Positions 1-10,617 of a DNA stretch of 64,000 bases are shown here, piece after piece. Under the pieces are notes generated by a model. The model did no database searches. It was not told the origin of the DNA and worked only from the letters and a program-made list of their open reading frames with translations. Position 1 is the stretch's first letter. Each line of letters starts with the position of its first letter. This DNA comes from an uncultured Alphaproteobacteria bacterium (GTDB taxonomy: Bacteria; Pseudomonadota; Alphaproteobacteria; Methylaequorales; Methylaequoraceae), in contig CACJRF010000005.1 in the NCBI GenBank assembly GCA_902595755.1, forward strand, positions 30,961-94,960, written 5' to 3'. The translations under genes and the position numbers were made by a program.

Positions 1-1
1 A

Positions 2-88
2 ATAAAATTTTATTTAACTAAAGCATTTAAAAAAGAAAATTATGATAAAGCAGAGATTTTTAGATTTAGTTTTGGTACAACATATTAA
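2..88 (+). CDS. bamA: Outer membrane assembly factor BamA, C-terminal end only (5' truncated by window)
   Basis: Open frame from base 2 reads IKFYLTKAFKKENYDKAEIFRFSFGTTY*, a terminal beta-strand ending in an aromatic residue; immediately upstream of ompH/lpxD as in the bamA-skp-lpxD order. Confidence 0.7.
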   Translation: MKFYLTKAFKKENYDKAEIFRFSFGTTY

Positions 89-108
89 ACAATTATGGAG
101 AAATAATA

Positions 109-666
109 ATGAAAAAATTTATATGTCTAACCTTTCTCTTTTTTGGTAGTCTTGCTATGGCTCAAGAACAGACGAAAAAAGAAATTAACCCAGAAAATTT
201 TAAGGCATCAATTGGTGTTGTTGATATGAAAAAAATTCTTGCACAATCTAAAGCATATCAAAGTCTGGTCGATCAGTTTGAGAATGTAAGAAGAAAACAA
301 AGAAATACATTCACAAAGCAAGAAGATATTATAAGAGACGAAGAAAGTGAACTGTTGAAAAAAAAAAATATTCTTTCTAAAGAAGTTTATACTGAAAAAG
401 TTAAAGCATTAAATGTTAAAATTAATGAGTTAAAAAGTAAGCAACAAACTGAAGGTAAAAAATTTGAGATTGGCTTTGATAGATCAACAAAAAAAATTCA
501 GGGTGCTCTTGTCGATGTTCTGTCTGTATTAGCGAATAATAATAATTTAAACCTTGTTCTTGCAAAAAGTCAGGTGATATTAGTTGGTAAAGATATTGAT
601 TTAACAGACAAAGCTATCTCTGAATTAAATAAAGTACTTCCGAAAGTTGATTTAAAAGTGCAGTAA
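109..666 (+). CDS. skp: OmpH/Skp family periplasmic chaperone
   Basis: Signal peptide, coiled-coil rich 185 aa, position between bamA and lpxD. Confidence 0.85.
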   Translation: MKKFICLTFLFFGSLAMAQEQTKKEINPENFKASIGVVDMKKILAQSKAYQSLVDQFENVRRKQRNTFTKQEDIIRDEESELLKKKNILSKEVYTEKVKALNVKINELKSKQQTEGKKFEIGFDRSTKKIQGALVDVLSVLANNNNLNLVLAKSQVILVGKDIDLTDKAISELNKVLPKVDLKVQ

Positions 667-687
667 TTAAAAGAAAGAGAAGTTAAG

Positions 688-1698
688 TTGGTTGATCATA
701 ATTTCTATAATAAGACTGGTCCTCATTCATTATCCAAATTAGCTGAGATGTTATCCTGTGACTACAAAGGAAATGGAGACGTTTTAATTGATGATATTTC
801 AACATTAGAAGACGCTACAATTTCTGATATAAGTTTTTTCCATAATAAGAAATATTTAGATTCTCTAAAAAAAACAAAAGCTAACGTTATTCTAGTTGAT
901 AAAAGCTTTAACTTAAATTTAGATAAAAATTTAGTTTTCTGTAATGATCCTTATTATACGATGGCAAAAGTTGCTTCAATATTTTATCCTGACTCTTCTT
1001 ATCCAAATAATGTGTTTATAGACTCTGATAAAAATACGAAAATTGATAATTCTAATAAAATTTCCGCCAATACATTTATACATAAAAATGCAAAGATAGG
1101 AAAAAATTGTAAATTTGGTTTTAATAGTTTTGTTGGGCCGAATGTAACAATAGGAGATAATTGTTTAATAGGTGATAATGTATCAATATATTTTTCCAAA
1201 GTGGGGCAAAATGTTAAAATTTACCAAGGTGTTAAAATAGGTAGCGAGGGTTTTGGTTTTATAATGCAAGAGAATTCTATCCAAAAAATACCTCAGCTTG
1301 GAAGAGTTATAATTGATGATTACGTCGAAATAGGCGCAAATACAACAATTGATAGAGGCTCTATTGGAGATACAAAGATTGGAAAGCTGAGTATGATAGA
1401 CAATTTAGTTCATATAGGTCATAACGTTTCGATAGGTAAAAATTGTATCATAGCAGCGATGACAGGAATATCAGGAAGTACAAAAATCGGAAATAATGTA
1501 TCAATTGGTGGACAGGTTGGTATAAGTGGTCATATAAATATTGGAAATAACGTTAGAATAGCTGCGAAATCTGGTATTATGAAAAATATTAAAGATAATC
1601 AAGCAGTAGGTGGATATCCAGCCGATAATATTCTGGATTGGCATAGAAACACTTTAATATTAAAAAAACTTAGAAAGAAAAAAAATGACAGGCCTTAA
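688..1698 (+). CDS. lpxD: UDP-3-O-(3-hydroxyacyl)glucosamine N-acyltransferase
   Basis: Hexapeptide repeats (left-handed beta helix), TTG start, lpx operon context. Confidence 0.93.
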   Translation: MVDHNFYNKTGPHSLSKLAEMLSCDYKGNGDVLIDDISTLEDATISDISFFHNKKYLDSLKKTKANVILVDKSFNLNLDKNLVFCNDPYYTMAKVASIFYPDSSYPNNVFIDSDKNTKIDNSNKISANTFIHKNAKIGKNCKFGFNSFVGPNVTIGDNCLIGDNVSIYFSKVGQNVKIYQGVKIGSEGFGFIMQENSIQKIPQLGRVIIDDYVEIGANTTIDRGSIGDTKIGKLSMIDNLVHIGHNVSIGKNCIIAAMTGISGSTKIGNNVSIGGQVGISGHINIGNNVRIAAKSGIMKNIKDNQAVGGYPADNILDWHRNTLILKKLRKKKNDRP

Positions 1699-2125
1699 TA
1701 TCGAGCAGATTAAATCTTTAATACCTCACAGATACCCTTTTTTGCTTATCGACAAATTAGTTGATATAGTACCCAATGAAAGTGCTACTGGTATTAAGAA
1801 TGTAACATTTAACGAAAATTTTTTTCAAGGACACTTTGATTCAAGATCAGTAATGCCTGGAGCTTTAATAATCGAGTCAATGGCTCAATCCGCAGGAACA
1901 CTTGTTATGCACAGTCTTAAGAAAAGTAATAAAAATATGTCAGTTTATTTACTAACAGTCGATAAAGCAAAATTTAGAAAGCCAGTTTGTCCAGGAGATA
2001 CTCTTCATCATAAAGTTTTAAAAAAACAAAATGTAAAAAATATTTGGAAGTTTAGTTGCAAGTCATACGTTGATGATAATTTAGTTGCTCAGGCTGAAGT
2101 CTCAGCAATTTTAAACTCAGAATAA
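1685..2125 (+). CDS. fabZ: 3-hydroxyacyl-[ACP] dehydratase FabZ
   Basis: IPHRYPFLLIDK and GHFDSRSVMPGALIIE motifs. Confidence 0.96.
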   Translation: MTGLNIEQIKSLIPHRYPFLLIDKLVDIVPNESATGIKNVTFNENFFQGHFDSRSVMPGALIIESMAQSAGTLVMHSLKKSNKNMSVYLLTVDKAKFRKPVCPGDTLHHKVLKKQNVKNIWKFSCKSYVDDNLVAQAEVSAILNSE

Positions 2126-2188
2126 TCTTGTAATAAACTGTAATTATTTGTTATTTGTCTTAATTTTTTTTCATTGTAGTTTTATAAT

Positions 2189-2968
2189 ATGATTCATTCC
2201 TCTGCAATCATACATCCAGATGCAAAAATTAGTAAGAATGTAAAAGTTGGTCCTTATTGTGTGATTGGTAAAGATGTTAAAATTGGTGAAAATTGTCATT
2301 TGAAAAGTCACGTTGTTGTGGATGGTAATGTAAATATTGGAGATAAAACACAAATTTTTTCGTTTGCATCAATAGGATCTGATCCTCAAGATTTAAAGTT
2401 TAACGGTGAGAAAACTGAAATTATTATAGGAGAAAGTTGTAAGATAAGAGAATATTGCACAATTAATCCAGGTACGACAGGTGGAGGAGGTGTCACAAAA
2501 GTTGGTAATGACTGTCTATTGATGGTTGGAACTCATGTGGCTCATGATTGCTTGATAAGTGATAATGTAATATTTGCTAACCACTCTACATTGGCGGGTC
2601 ACGTCAACATTGAAAAAAACGTTGTAGTAGGAGCATTAAGTGCTATACACCAATTTACAAGAATTGGGGAAGGCTCAATGATTGGAGGTATGTCAGGAAT
2701 TACAGGTGATGTTCCTCCTTTTTGTACAGCGATGGGAAATAGAGCAAAATTAAATGGATTAAATGTTGTAGGTTTAAAAAGAAATGAAGTAAGTAAAATT
2801 GAAATATCAGAATTACGAAAAGTATATAATTATATTTTTGGTAGTAATGAATTAACTTTTAAAGAACGATTAAAAGAGATCAAAGCAGAAAAAACTGGAT
2901 TTTATACTATAAATAAACTTTTAGATTTTATATCTGGAGAGAGTAACAGATCTTTTTGTCTACCTTAG
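2189..2968 (+). CDS. lpxA: UDP-N-acetylglucosamine acyltransferase
   Basis: Hexapeptide repeats, IHPxAKI start, C-terminal helical domain, operon context. Confidence 0.95.
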   Translation: MIHSSAIIHPDAKISKNVKVGPYCVIGKDVKIGENCHLKSHVVVDGNVNIGDKTQIFSFASIGSDPQDLKFNGEKTEIIIGESCKIREYCTINPGTTGGGGVTKVGNDCLLMVGTHVAHDCLISDNVIFANHSTLAGHVNIEKNVVVGALSAIHQFTRIGEGSMIGGMSGITGDVPPFCTAMGNRAKLNGLNVVGLKRNEVSKIEISELRKVYNYIFGSNELTFKERLKEIKAEKTGFYTINKLLDFISGESNRSFCLP

Positions 2969-2974
2969 TTTTAA

Positions 2975-3787
2975 ATGAAAAAAATAATTATATTAGCAGG
3001 AAATGGAGTGTTACCATACATTGTAGTTAAAGAATTGGAAAAAAGAAAACTAGATTTTTTTATCATTACTTTTAAAAATAATAAAGTATCAGCAAAATTA
3101 AAAAAGTATAATCCAATAGAAATTAATTTTGGAAAAATAGTCACAGAACTAAAGAAATTAAAAATTAAAAAATTTGATAGTATAATTATGATCGGTGGAT
3201 TAAAGAAGCCTAAACTTAAAGAAATAAAACCCGATATTAATTCCTTAAAACTTATTCCAATGTTTGCTAAAAAAATTATAGAGGGAGGAGATAATAATTT
3301 ACTATCTTTTTGTATAAAAAAAATTGAGGAGATTGGGTTTAAAATAACAAATATAAAAGATATTTTACCTGAATTATTTCTTGGTAAAGGCGTATTCACA
3401 AAAATATCACCAAAAAAAGATATGATTAAAGATATAAGAAAAGGACAAAAAATATTAGAACAAATCTCAAAATTTGATATTGGACAATCTATTATAGTTC
3501 AAAAAGGAAATGTTGTAGGTATTGAAGGTGTTCAAGGGACCGATTTTCTCATTAAAAATTCAAAAAACTATCTTGTAAACGACACAAATGCTATCTTATT
3601 AAAATCTACAAAAAAAAAACAGGATTTAAGAGTAGATCTTCCAACAGTTGGTATCAAAACAATGGAAAATTGTAAGAAAAGTAATATTTATGGCCTAGCT
3701 TTTTGTGCAAATAACACAATCTTTTTAGATGTTAAAAAGATAATCTCTTATTGTAATAAAAATAAACTTTTTTTAATTGGAGTTTAG
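2975..3787 (+). CDS. lpxI: UDP-2,3-diacylglucosamine diphosphatase LpxI (DUF1009)
   Basis: LAGNGVLP N-terminus, KKQDLRVDLPTVG C-terminal motif, between lpxA and lpxB. Confidence 0.9.
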   Translation: MKKIIILAGNGVLPYIVVKELEKRKLDFFIITFKNNKVSAKLKKYNPIEINFGKIVTELKKLKIKKFDSIIMIGGLKKPKLKEIKPDINSLKLIPMFAKKIIEGGDNNLLSFCIKKIEEIGFKITNIKDILPELFLGKGVFTKISPKKDMIKDIRKGQKILEQISKFDIGQSIIVQKGNVVGIEGVQGTDFLIKNSKNYLVNDTNAILLKSTKKKQDLRVDLPTVGIKTMENCKKSNIYGLAFCANNTIFLDVKKIISYCNKNKLFLIGV

Positions 3788-4882
3788 TTGAGAATAGTAA
3801 TTTTAGCAACTGAGGCATCTGGAGATTTCTTAGGATCTGAATTAATTAAAGCCATTAGAATAAAAAAAAAAAATGTTATTATTAAAGGAATAGGTGGTCC
3901 TTTGATGATAAATTCTAATTTTAAATCATGGGTAAATATATCTAAATTTAATGCTATTGGTATATATGAGGTTTTAATTAGAATATCTAAATTTATTAAA
4001 TTAATAAACTTCACTGAAAAAAAAATTAGAGAATTTCAACCAGATATTATTATTTCAATTGACTCTCCAAGCTTTAATTATAGATTACTAAAAAAATTAA
4101 GTGACCTAAAAAGGAAAAAAACTAAATTTTATCATTATGTTGCACCTACTGTTTGGGCTTGGAAATCTTATAGAGCAAAACTTTTCGCCAATCTTTATCA
4201 CAAATTATTTGTTTTATTTGAATTTGAAAAAAAATATTTTATTAAACATAAATTAAAAACTCTAGTAGTTGGACATCAGGCCTTTTATAATATAAAATCT
4301 CCTCCAAAGAAAAAAAAAAAAATAATTTTTCTTTTGGGTTCAAGAACATCGGAAATTAAAAATAATATTAATGAATTTAGCTTATTAATTGAGAATACCA
4401 TTTCTAATTTTAGTGATTTTAGCTTTTATATATTAACCTTTAAAGATCATTTAAATTTTTTTAAAGATATAAAAAGTAAGTTTAAAAATATTAAAATTGT
4501 TACTTACACAAATCAAAAGCAAAAGATAATGTCAGAATCTTTTTTTGCTGTTGCTGCTTCTGGAACGGTTACTTTAGAACTTGCAAAATTTAATACTCCT
4601 ATGATTGTAGTATATAGAACTCATTTCATTACAAAGTTAATTATTAAACTGCTGGTTAAAGTAAAGTATGCGTGCTTGATAAATATCTATTTTGATAAAC
4701 TAATTATACCAGAATTCTTATTTAATGATTTTAGTTATAAAAAAATATTACCAATATTTTCGGATTTTTTAGAAAATAAGTTGAAAAGGAATGAGCAAAT
4801 AAAAAATTTAAAAGCTTTTTCTTCAAAAATGCTTATAAAAAACAAAAACCCAGCAGAAATCATTGTTAATTCAATTTTTTAA
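3788..4882 (+). CDS. lpxB: Lipid-A-disaccharide synthase
   Basis: ATEASGDFLGSELI, APTVWAWKSYRAK; TTG start directly abutting lpxI. Confidence 0.93.
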   Translation: MRIVILATEASGDFLGSELIKAIRIKKKNVIIKGIGGPLMINSNFKSWVNISKFNAIGIYEVLIRISKFIKLINFTEKKIREFQPDIIISIDSPSFNYRLLKKLSDLKRKKTKFYHYVAPTVWAWKSYRAKLFANLYHKLFVLFEFEKKYFIKHKLKTLVVGHQAFYNIKSPPKKKKKIIFLLGSRTSEIKNNINEFSLLIENTISNFSDFSFYILTFKDHLNFFKDIKSKFKNIKIVTYTNQKQKIMSESFFAVAASGTVTLELAKFNTPMIVVYRTHFITKLIIKLLVKVKYACLINIYFDKLIIPEFLFNDFSYKKILPIFSDFLENKLKRNEQIKNLKAFSSKMLIKNKNPAEIIVNSIF

Positions 4883-4894
4883 TTATGGTTTCTA

Positions 4895-6190
4895 TTACTT
4901 CCTATCATTAATATCAATGAAGTCTCTTTTTGCTTTGCCAGTATAAAGTTGTCTTGGTCTACTGATCTTGGACTTTTCCATTCCTATCATTTCTTTCCAT
5001 TGGGAAATCCACCCAACAGTTCTAGCAACTGCAAAAATAACTGTAAACATGGATTCTGGAAGTCCAAGCGCTTTTAAAATTATACCTGAGTAAAAATCAA
5101 CATTTGGATAAAGTTTTTTTTTAATAAAATAATCATCGCTAAGTGCTATTTCTTCAAGTTTGTTAGCTAGTTTAAGTAGTGGAATATTATTATTATCTAT
5201 TTCATTTAATAATCTATGGCAATATTTTCTTAATACATTAGCTCTTGGGTCATAATTTTTATATACCCTATGTCCAAATCCCATAAGTCTAAACGAATCT
5301 TTTTTATCCTTAGCTTTTTTTATATATTTATTTATATTGTTTTCATTACCAATCAATCTTAGCATTTGAATAACAGATTCATTTGCACCACCATGAGCTG
5401 GCCCCCATAATGAAGCAACACCAGCTGCGACACAAGCAAATGGATTAGCTCCAGACGAACCTGCAATCTTTACTGTTGATGTGGATGCGTTTTGTTCGTG
5501 ATCAGCATGTAAGATAAGTAATTTGTCAAGTGCATCAATTTTTGCCTTACTTGGACTATAGTCTCCACAGGGTGTTGAAAAAAGCATATGTAAAAAATTT
5601 TCACTATATGATAACTCATTCTTTGGATAAATAAATGGTTGACCAAGTGAGTATTTATATGCCATGGCTGCCATCGTAGGTAATTTGGCTAATAATCTTG
5701 TAACTGCTACCCATTTACCTTCGTTTGATGAAAAATCATATATTTTTTCAGGATAAAAAGAGGACAAAGCACCAACAATTCCAACAACTACTGCCATTGG
5801 ATGAGAATCTCTTCTGAAACCGCTATAAAATCTAAGGATTTGCTCATGTAACATCGTATGATTTGTTAGCGTTTGAATAAATTTATCTTTTTCATTTTTA
5901 TTAGGGAGGTCACCATTTAGTAACAAATAACAAACTTCTGGATAGTCTGAATTTTCAGCTAATTCTTCAATTTCATAACCCCTATGTAATAGGATACCTT
6001 TTTCTCCATCAATATAAGTAATTTCAGATGAACAACTTGCTGTTGACGTAAATCCAGGGTCATACACAAACATTCCAGTTTTTTCATAGAAAGATGTTAG
6101 ATCAACCACATCAGGACCACATGAACCTTTAATAATATTAAAATTATATGTTTTATTATTGTCAGGATTTAATATTTTAATTTTTTTCAT
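4895..6190 (-). CDS. gltA: Citrate synthase
   Basis: [30 protein letters not shown] and [14 protein letters not shown] motifs. Confidence 0.97.
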   Translation of the reverse strand: MKKIKILNPDNNKTYNFNIIKGSCGPDVVDLTSFYEKTGMFVYDPGFTSTASCSSEITYIDGEKGILLHRGYEIEELAENSDYPEVCYLLLNGDLPNKNEKDKFIQTLTNHTMLHEQILRFYSGFRRDSHPMAVVVGIVGALSSFYPEKIYDFSSNEGKWVAVTRLLAKLPTMAAMAYKYSLGQPFIYPKNELSYSENFLHMLFSTPCGDYSPSKAKIDALDKLLILHADHEQNASTSTVKIAGSSGANPFACVAAGVASLWGPAHGGANESVIQMLRLIGNENNINKYIKKAKDKKDSFRLMGFGHRVYKNYDPRANVLRKYCHRLLNEIDNNNIPLLKLANKLEEIALSDDYFIKKKLYPNVDFYSGIILKALGLPESMFTVIFAVARTVGWISQWKEMIGMEKSKISRPRQLYTGKAKRDFIDINDRK

Positions 6191-7545
6191 AAACTTTTAA
6201 TCATTTTTATAAAATTTTGTTTACCAACAATAAAAATAAGGTCAGAAATAGACGGCCCGTTTACTTGCCCTAATATTAAGCATCTTATTGGTTGAGCAAA
6301 GTTTTTAAATCCAACACCTAGTTCAGAAATAGTCTCTTTTATCTGTTTTTCAATACTTTCCTGACTCCACTTATCAATATAATTAAAGTGGTTGAGTATT
6401 AAGTCTTTATTGTCTTTTAAGGGTAGCACTAATTCATTCTCTTCTATGTTAAGTTTTCTAGGACTAATATTAAAATTACTTATATTATTAAATATATCAT
6501 ATAAATTATTTGCACGATCTTTAAATAAATTAATTAAATGTATATTCTTTTCCTTAAATTTTTGATCTAAACTCTCAAAATCATAAACTTCTCTAATCAA
6601 GTTAAATAAAGTTTTATTATCTGTAATTTTTAAATAATAGTTATTTAAGAAGTCTAATTTTTTTTTATCATGTTTTGATGGTGACTTACCTATATTTTCA
6701 AGCGAAAATTTTTTTTTAATCTCTTCTATCGTAAAAATTTCTTTTTCACCGAAGGACCAACCTAACCTCATAAGATAATTATTTATTGCTTTAGACAAAT
6801 ATCCCTTTTTTTTATATTCTAAAATTGATGGTGCGTTATCCCTTTTTGATAACTTTTGATTATTTTCATTATGAATAAGTGATATGTGGGCAAAATTTGG
6901 TTTATATTCTAAAAAATCAAAAATGACTTTCTGACGAAAGGAATTTGTTAAATGGTCATCTCCCCTAATAATATCTGTTACCTTCATATCATAGTCATCT
7001 ACTGCTGATGAAAGAAGAAAAGTTGGGCTTCCATCGCTTCTCAATAAAATATAATCGTCAATTTCTTCATATTTAACTTCAACAATTCCCTGAATCTTAT
7101 CTTTAATTTTACAAATACCATTGATTGGTGATTTTAAACGTACTGAAAATGCTTGATCTTTTGGGTATTTATCAGCTGGAATATCCCTCCATTTACTTTG
7201 AAATTTTGTTTTTAATGATCTATTATTTTTAACATAGTTTTGATCATGAAAACATTTATAAGCTAAATTTTTTGATAAAAGTTGGTTTGCGATTTCAACA
7301 TGCCGTTTATAATTATTACTTTGAAAAGTTACTGGTTCAGAAAAATCAATACCAAGCCACCTCAAACCATTAATTATACTGTCTATAGATTCTTTAGAAG
7401 ATCTTTCTTTGTCACTATCTTCAATTCTTAAATAAAAACTTCCATCATTAGATTTAGCGTACAAATAATTAAATAGCGCTGTTCTTGCGCCACCTAAGTG
7501 TAGACTTCCAGACGGAGACGGAGCAAATCTTGTAATTGTAGGCAT
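6187..7545 (-). CDS. gltX: Glutamyl-tRNA synthetase
   Basis: [20 protein letters not shown] (HIGH-type) and KLSKRD (KMSKS-type) motifs. Confidence 0.96.
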   Translation of the reverse strand: MPTITRFAPSPSGSLHLGGARTALFNYLYAKSNDGSFYLRIEDSDKERSSKESIDSIINGLRWLGIDFSEPVTFQSNNYKRHVEIANQLLSKNLAYKCFHDQNYVKNNRSLKTKFQSKWRDIPADKYPKDQAFSVRLKSPINGICKIKDKIQGIVEVKYEEIDDYILLRSDGSPTFLLSSAVDDYDMKVTDIIRGDDHLTNSFRQKVIFDFLEYKPNFAHISLIHNENNQKLSKRDNAPSILEYKKKGYLSKAINNYLMRLGWSFGEKEIFTIEEIKKKFSLENIGKSPSKHDKKKLDFLNNYYLKITDNKTLFNLIREVYDFESLDQKFKEKNIHLINLFKDRANNLYDIFNNISNFNISPRKLNIEENELVLPLKDNKDLILNHFNYIDKWSQESIEKQIKETISELGVGFKNFAQPIRCLILGQVNGPSISDLIFIVGKQNFIKMIKSL

Positions 7546-7551
7546 TAAAAT

Positions 7552-8163
7552 TTAGAACTTTCGGATTAACCCAACTAATTTACCTTGGATTCTTACTCTT
7601 CCTTCACCAAAGATTCTAGTTTTGAAGTTCTTATTAGAAGGTTCAAGAGCAATTGAATTTTTAAATGATCTAAACTTTTTTAAAGTAACTTCATTTTCAT
7701 CTATCAATGCCACAACAATATCACCTGTAATAGCAGTATTAGTTTTTTTTATTACAACAATATCTCCATCAAATATTCCATCATCAATCATCGAGTCTCC
7801 ACATACTTCCAATGTAAAATGGTGATTCTTATTACTTACAAGATAATTTGGTACAGATATTTGCTCAAAACTATTTGTAATAGCCTCAATTGGATTGCCT
7901 GCTGCTATTCTTCCAAGAAATGGAAGAGATGTTTCGTCATTTTCTATTTTATTTTCAAAATTATTAATTGTTAGAGCTCTTGCCTTATGAGGCAACCTTT
8001 TGATATATTTTTTTTCTTCTAAACTCTTTAGTAATTTATGAATTCCAGACTTAGACTTAATATTGAGTTTATATCTCATTTCATCAAAGGTTGGGAATAC
8101 CATTTTTTCTGAATAGTAGGATTTTAGATAATCAAGTAAATCTTTTTGTTTTACAGTTAACAT
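7552..8163 (-). CDS. lexA: LexA repressor (SOS regulator); start corrected to internal Met at 8163
   Basis: HTH N-terminus MLTVKQKDLLDYL, A-G cleavage site RIAAGNPIEA, GDSMIDDGI serine and LKKFR lysine; the track start at 8199 would place the LexA box inside the CDS. Confidence 0.93.
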   Translation of the reverse strand: MLTVKQKDLLDYLKSYYSEKMVFPTFDEMRYKLNIKSKSGIHKLLKSLEEKKYIKRLPHKARALTINNFENKIENDETSLPFLGRIAAGNPIEAITNSFEQISVPNYLVSNKNHHFTLEVCGDSMIDDGIFDGDIVVIKKTNTAITGDIVVALIDENEVTLKKFRSFKNSIALEPSNKNFKTRIFGEGRVRIQGKLVGLIRKF

Positions 8164-8171
8164 ATTCAAAT

Positions 8172-8199
8172 GTTCTACATAAGTTCTACACTTTGTCAA
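8172..8199 (-). promoter_or_regulatory. lexA promoter: TTGACA -35 (8199-8194) and LexA box overlapping TAGAAC -10; plus-strand box GTTCTACATAAGTTC (8172-8186)
   Basis: Exact GTTC-N7-GTTC between the moeA stop (8201) and the corrected lexA ATG (8163). Confidence 0.82.
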
Positions 8200-8200
8200 G

Positions 8201-9415
8201 TTAAATATAATTTTCTGTTATATTATTAAATTCTAAAATCTTAACTTGTTCATTTTTTTTAATTGGATCGTCAAATGAATTTCTCATAATAATTCCATCT
8301 GATTTTGATAAAATATTCTGCATTGAACTATCTTGTGTATGAAATATTTCAAATTTATCGCCGATACGTTTTACCCGTTGAAAGGTAGTTAATCGTCCGT
8401 TTTTATTTAAAAAATTTTTACTTCTCAACATTTGATGATTGATTTTAACAATATCTGTTCCATAAAACTTATTTATATATATTGGAAAAAAGTTTAACAT
8501 TGACATAAAACAAGATACTGGATTTCCTGGTAAACCAAGAAAAAATTTTTTATTATCAAACTTTCCAAATGTTGTTGGTTTTCCTGGTTTTATCAAAACC
8601 TTATCAAAAATAACTTTAATGTTAATTTTATCTAACGAGTTTTTTACAATGTCATATTTACCTTCAGATATCCCACCAGTAGTAATCAAAATATCAAAAT
8701 TTTTTAATTTGTTAATTTTATTTATAAGTTTTTTTGGATTGTCTTTGATGATATCGACACCAACCACTTCACCACCAAATTTCTTTGATAGAAACTTTAC
8801 TACAAGATGATTAGTTGGTACGATTAAATTTTTTTTTAAAAGTTCATCACCAGTTGATACTATAAAAATTCTTGGTTTTTGAATGACTTTTATCTTGTCT
8901 ATTCTCAAGGATTTAGCCAATACTAATTTTCTTAGTGACATAACAGAGCCTGATTTAAATATAAGGTCATTTTTTTTAATATCAGACCCTTTCATTCTAA
9001 CATAATCTTGATCAGGGATTTTATTTATCTTTATTTTTTTATTCTGAGAGTATTCATAATTTTCTTTTGGAATTATAATTTTACTTCCTTTCGGTAATGG
9101 TGCACCCGTGAAAATTAACAAACATTCATTATCTTTAAAATCAGGTGCACTTTTATCCCCCGATTTTGATTCTCCTACTACTTCATATTGTTTGTTTTTT
9201 AACAAAGATTTTTTATTAACCACAATTCCATCCATTGCTGAGAGATTTGTAAATGGCATATAGTAGTTTGAACGGTAGTCCTTTGAGATTATTCGTTCAC
9301 AAGATTGTTCGATTTCTATTATCTGATTTTTCTTACTAGTTCGAATATTATTTTTTATATGATTACATGCCTCATCAAACGTTATCATTTTTAAACTCAC
9401 CAGATTTTCCACCAC
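8201..9415 (-). CDS. moeA: Molybdopterin molybdenumtransferase MoeA (start more likely Met at 9388)
   Basis: FTGAPLP, TGDEL, LITTGGISEGKYD, GLPGNPVSCF motifs. Confidence 0.93.
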   Translation of the reverse strand: MVENLVSLKMITFDEACNHIKNNIRTSKKNQIIEIEQSCERIISKDYRSNYYMPFTNLSAMDGIVVNKKSLLKNKQYEVVGESKSGDKSAPDFKDNECLLIFTGAPLPKGSKIIIPKENYEYSQNKKIKINKIPDQDYVRMKGSDIKKNDLIFKSGSVMSLRKLVLAKSLRIDKIKVIQKPRIFIVSTGDELLKKNLIVPTNHLVVKFLSKKFGGEVVGVDIIKDNPKKLINKINKLKNFDILITTGGISEGKYDIVKNSLDKINIKVIFDKVLIKPGKPTTFGKFDNKKFFLGLPGNPVSCFMSMLNFFPIYINKFYGTDIVKINHQMLRSKNFLNKNGRLTTFQRVKRIGDKFEIFHTQDSSMQNILSKSDGIIMRNSFDDPIKKNEQVKILEFNNITENYI

Positions 9416-9851
9416 TTTTGTATCGAAGCTTTAAATCATTTATAATAATTGCCTTATCAATTGCCTTACACATATCATAAATAGTAAGACTTGCAATAGC
9501 AGAGGCTATCAGTGCTTCAATTTCAACTCCAGTTTTACCATTACTTTTAACTTTGACATGAACAAGAATTATTGACTTTTTTTTATTTATCTCAAAATCG
9601 ATACTTATAGTGTTAAGATCGATATTATGACAAAGTGGAATCAATTCTGATGTTTTTTTAGCAGCAAGAATGCCAGCACATCGTGCTGTATTGAAAATTT
9701 CACCTTTTTCACTTCCAAGCTCAATGATTTTTTTAAAAGAATTTTTTTTAAACTTAATTTCATTTGTAGCCTCTGCAATTCTTGAGGTAATTTTCTTTGA
9801 AGATATATCTACCATATTTATTTTTTTATTCTTAAGGTGTGAAAATTTCAT
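9375..9851 (-). CDS. moaC: Cyclic pyranopterin monophosphate synthase MoaC
   Basis: IPLCHNIDL, GVEIEALIASAIASLTIYDMCKA motifs. Confidence 0.95.
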   Translation of the reverse strand: MKFSHLKNKKINMVDISSKKITSRIAEATNEIKFKKNSFKKIIELGSEKGEIFNTARCAGILAAKKTSELIPLCHNIDLNTISIDFEINKKKSIILVHVKVKSNGKTGVEIEALIASAIASLTIYDMCKAIDKAIIINDLKLRYKSGGKSGEFKNDNV

Positions 9852-10615
9852 TTGTTTATTAAATACTTTGTTTCTTTATATATATTCTTTGATTTCATTA
9901 AACTCTCACCAACTAAAAAAGCATCTGCACCAAAATTTGAGTACTCTTTAATTTCTTCATTGCTTGAGATTCCACTTTCACAAATTTTAATAATATTGTC
10001 TGGAATTTTTGGGGACAGTTTTTTGAAAGTCCTGAGATCAATTTTTAAAGTTTTTAAATTTCTATTATTAATACCTATACACTCAACATCAAGTTTTAAA
10101 GCTTTATGTAGTTCCTTTTCATTATGAACCTCAGTAATAACGCTCATTCCAAGTTTTTTCGCAATCATGTAAAAAGATTTTAATTTATCGTCATCCAAAG
10201 CAGCAACTATTAGAAGTACACAATCAGCTTCATTATTAAAACTTTCATATATTTGCCATTCGTCAATTATAAAATCCTTTCTGAGAATAGGAATCTTCAC
10301 AGAATTCTTTACTTTTTTTAGGATCCCCAAACTCCCGTCAAAAAAATTTTTTTCTGTTAAGACAGATATACATCTTGCACCTGCTTTTTCATACTGTTTA
10401 GCGATAAATTCAGGGTCAAAATCATCTCTAATAACACCTTTACTTGGTGAAGATTTTTTTATTTCAGTAATCAAATTAAAATTTTTATGATTTTTCTTTC
10501 TAATATCTTTAAAAAAATTTCTTACGGAGGTTTTTCTTGCCATTTTTTTATTAAGTTTTTTTAAAATATTTATTTCTTTTTGCTTTTCAAGACATATTTT
10601 TTTTAAAATATCCAT
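9848..10615 (-). CDS. trpC: Indole-3-glycerol phosphate synthase
   Basis: ITEIKKSSPSKGVIR, GINNRNLKTLKID, CESGISS motifs. Confidence 0.96.
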   Translation of the reverse strand: MDILKKICLEKQKEINILKKLNKKMARKTSVRNFFKDIRKKNHKNFNLITEIKKSSPSKGVIRDDFDPEFIAKQYEKAGARCISVLTEKNFFDGSLGILKKVKNSVKIPILRKDFIIDEWQIYESFNNEADCVLLIVAALDDDKLKSFYMIAKKLGMSVITEVHNEKELHKALKLDVECIGINNRNLKTLKIDLRTFKKLSPKIPDNIIKICESGISSNEEIKEYSNFGADAFLVGESLMKSKNIYKETKYLINK

Positions 10616-10617
10616 AG

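Noticed and set aside
2971-3399. 142-aa minus-strand ORF antisense to lpxI
   Set aside because: Fully inside a confidently assigned gene; low-complexity Ile/Phe/Ser translation typical of the antisense of Lys/Asn-rich AT-rich coding DNA
8824-8838. GTTC-N7-GTTG near-match to a LexA box inside moeA
   Set aside because: One mismatch in a half-site and located inside coding sequence away from any promoter
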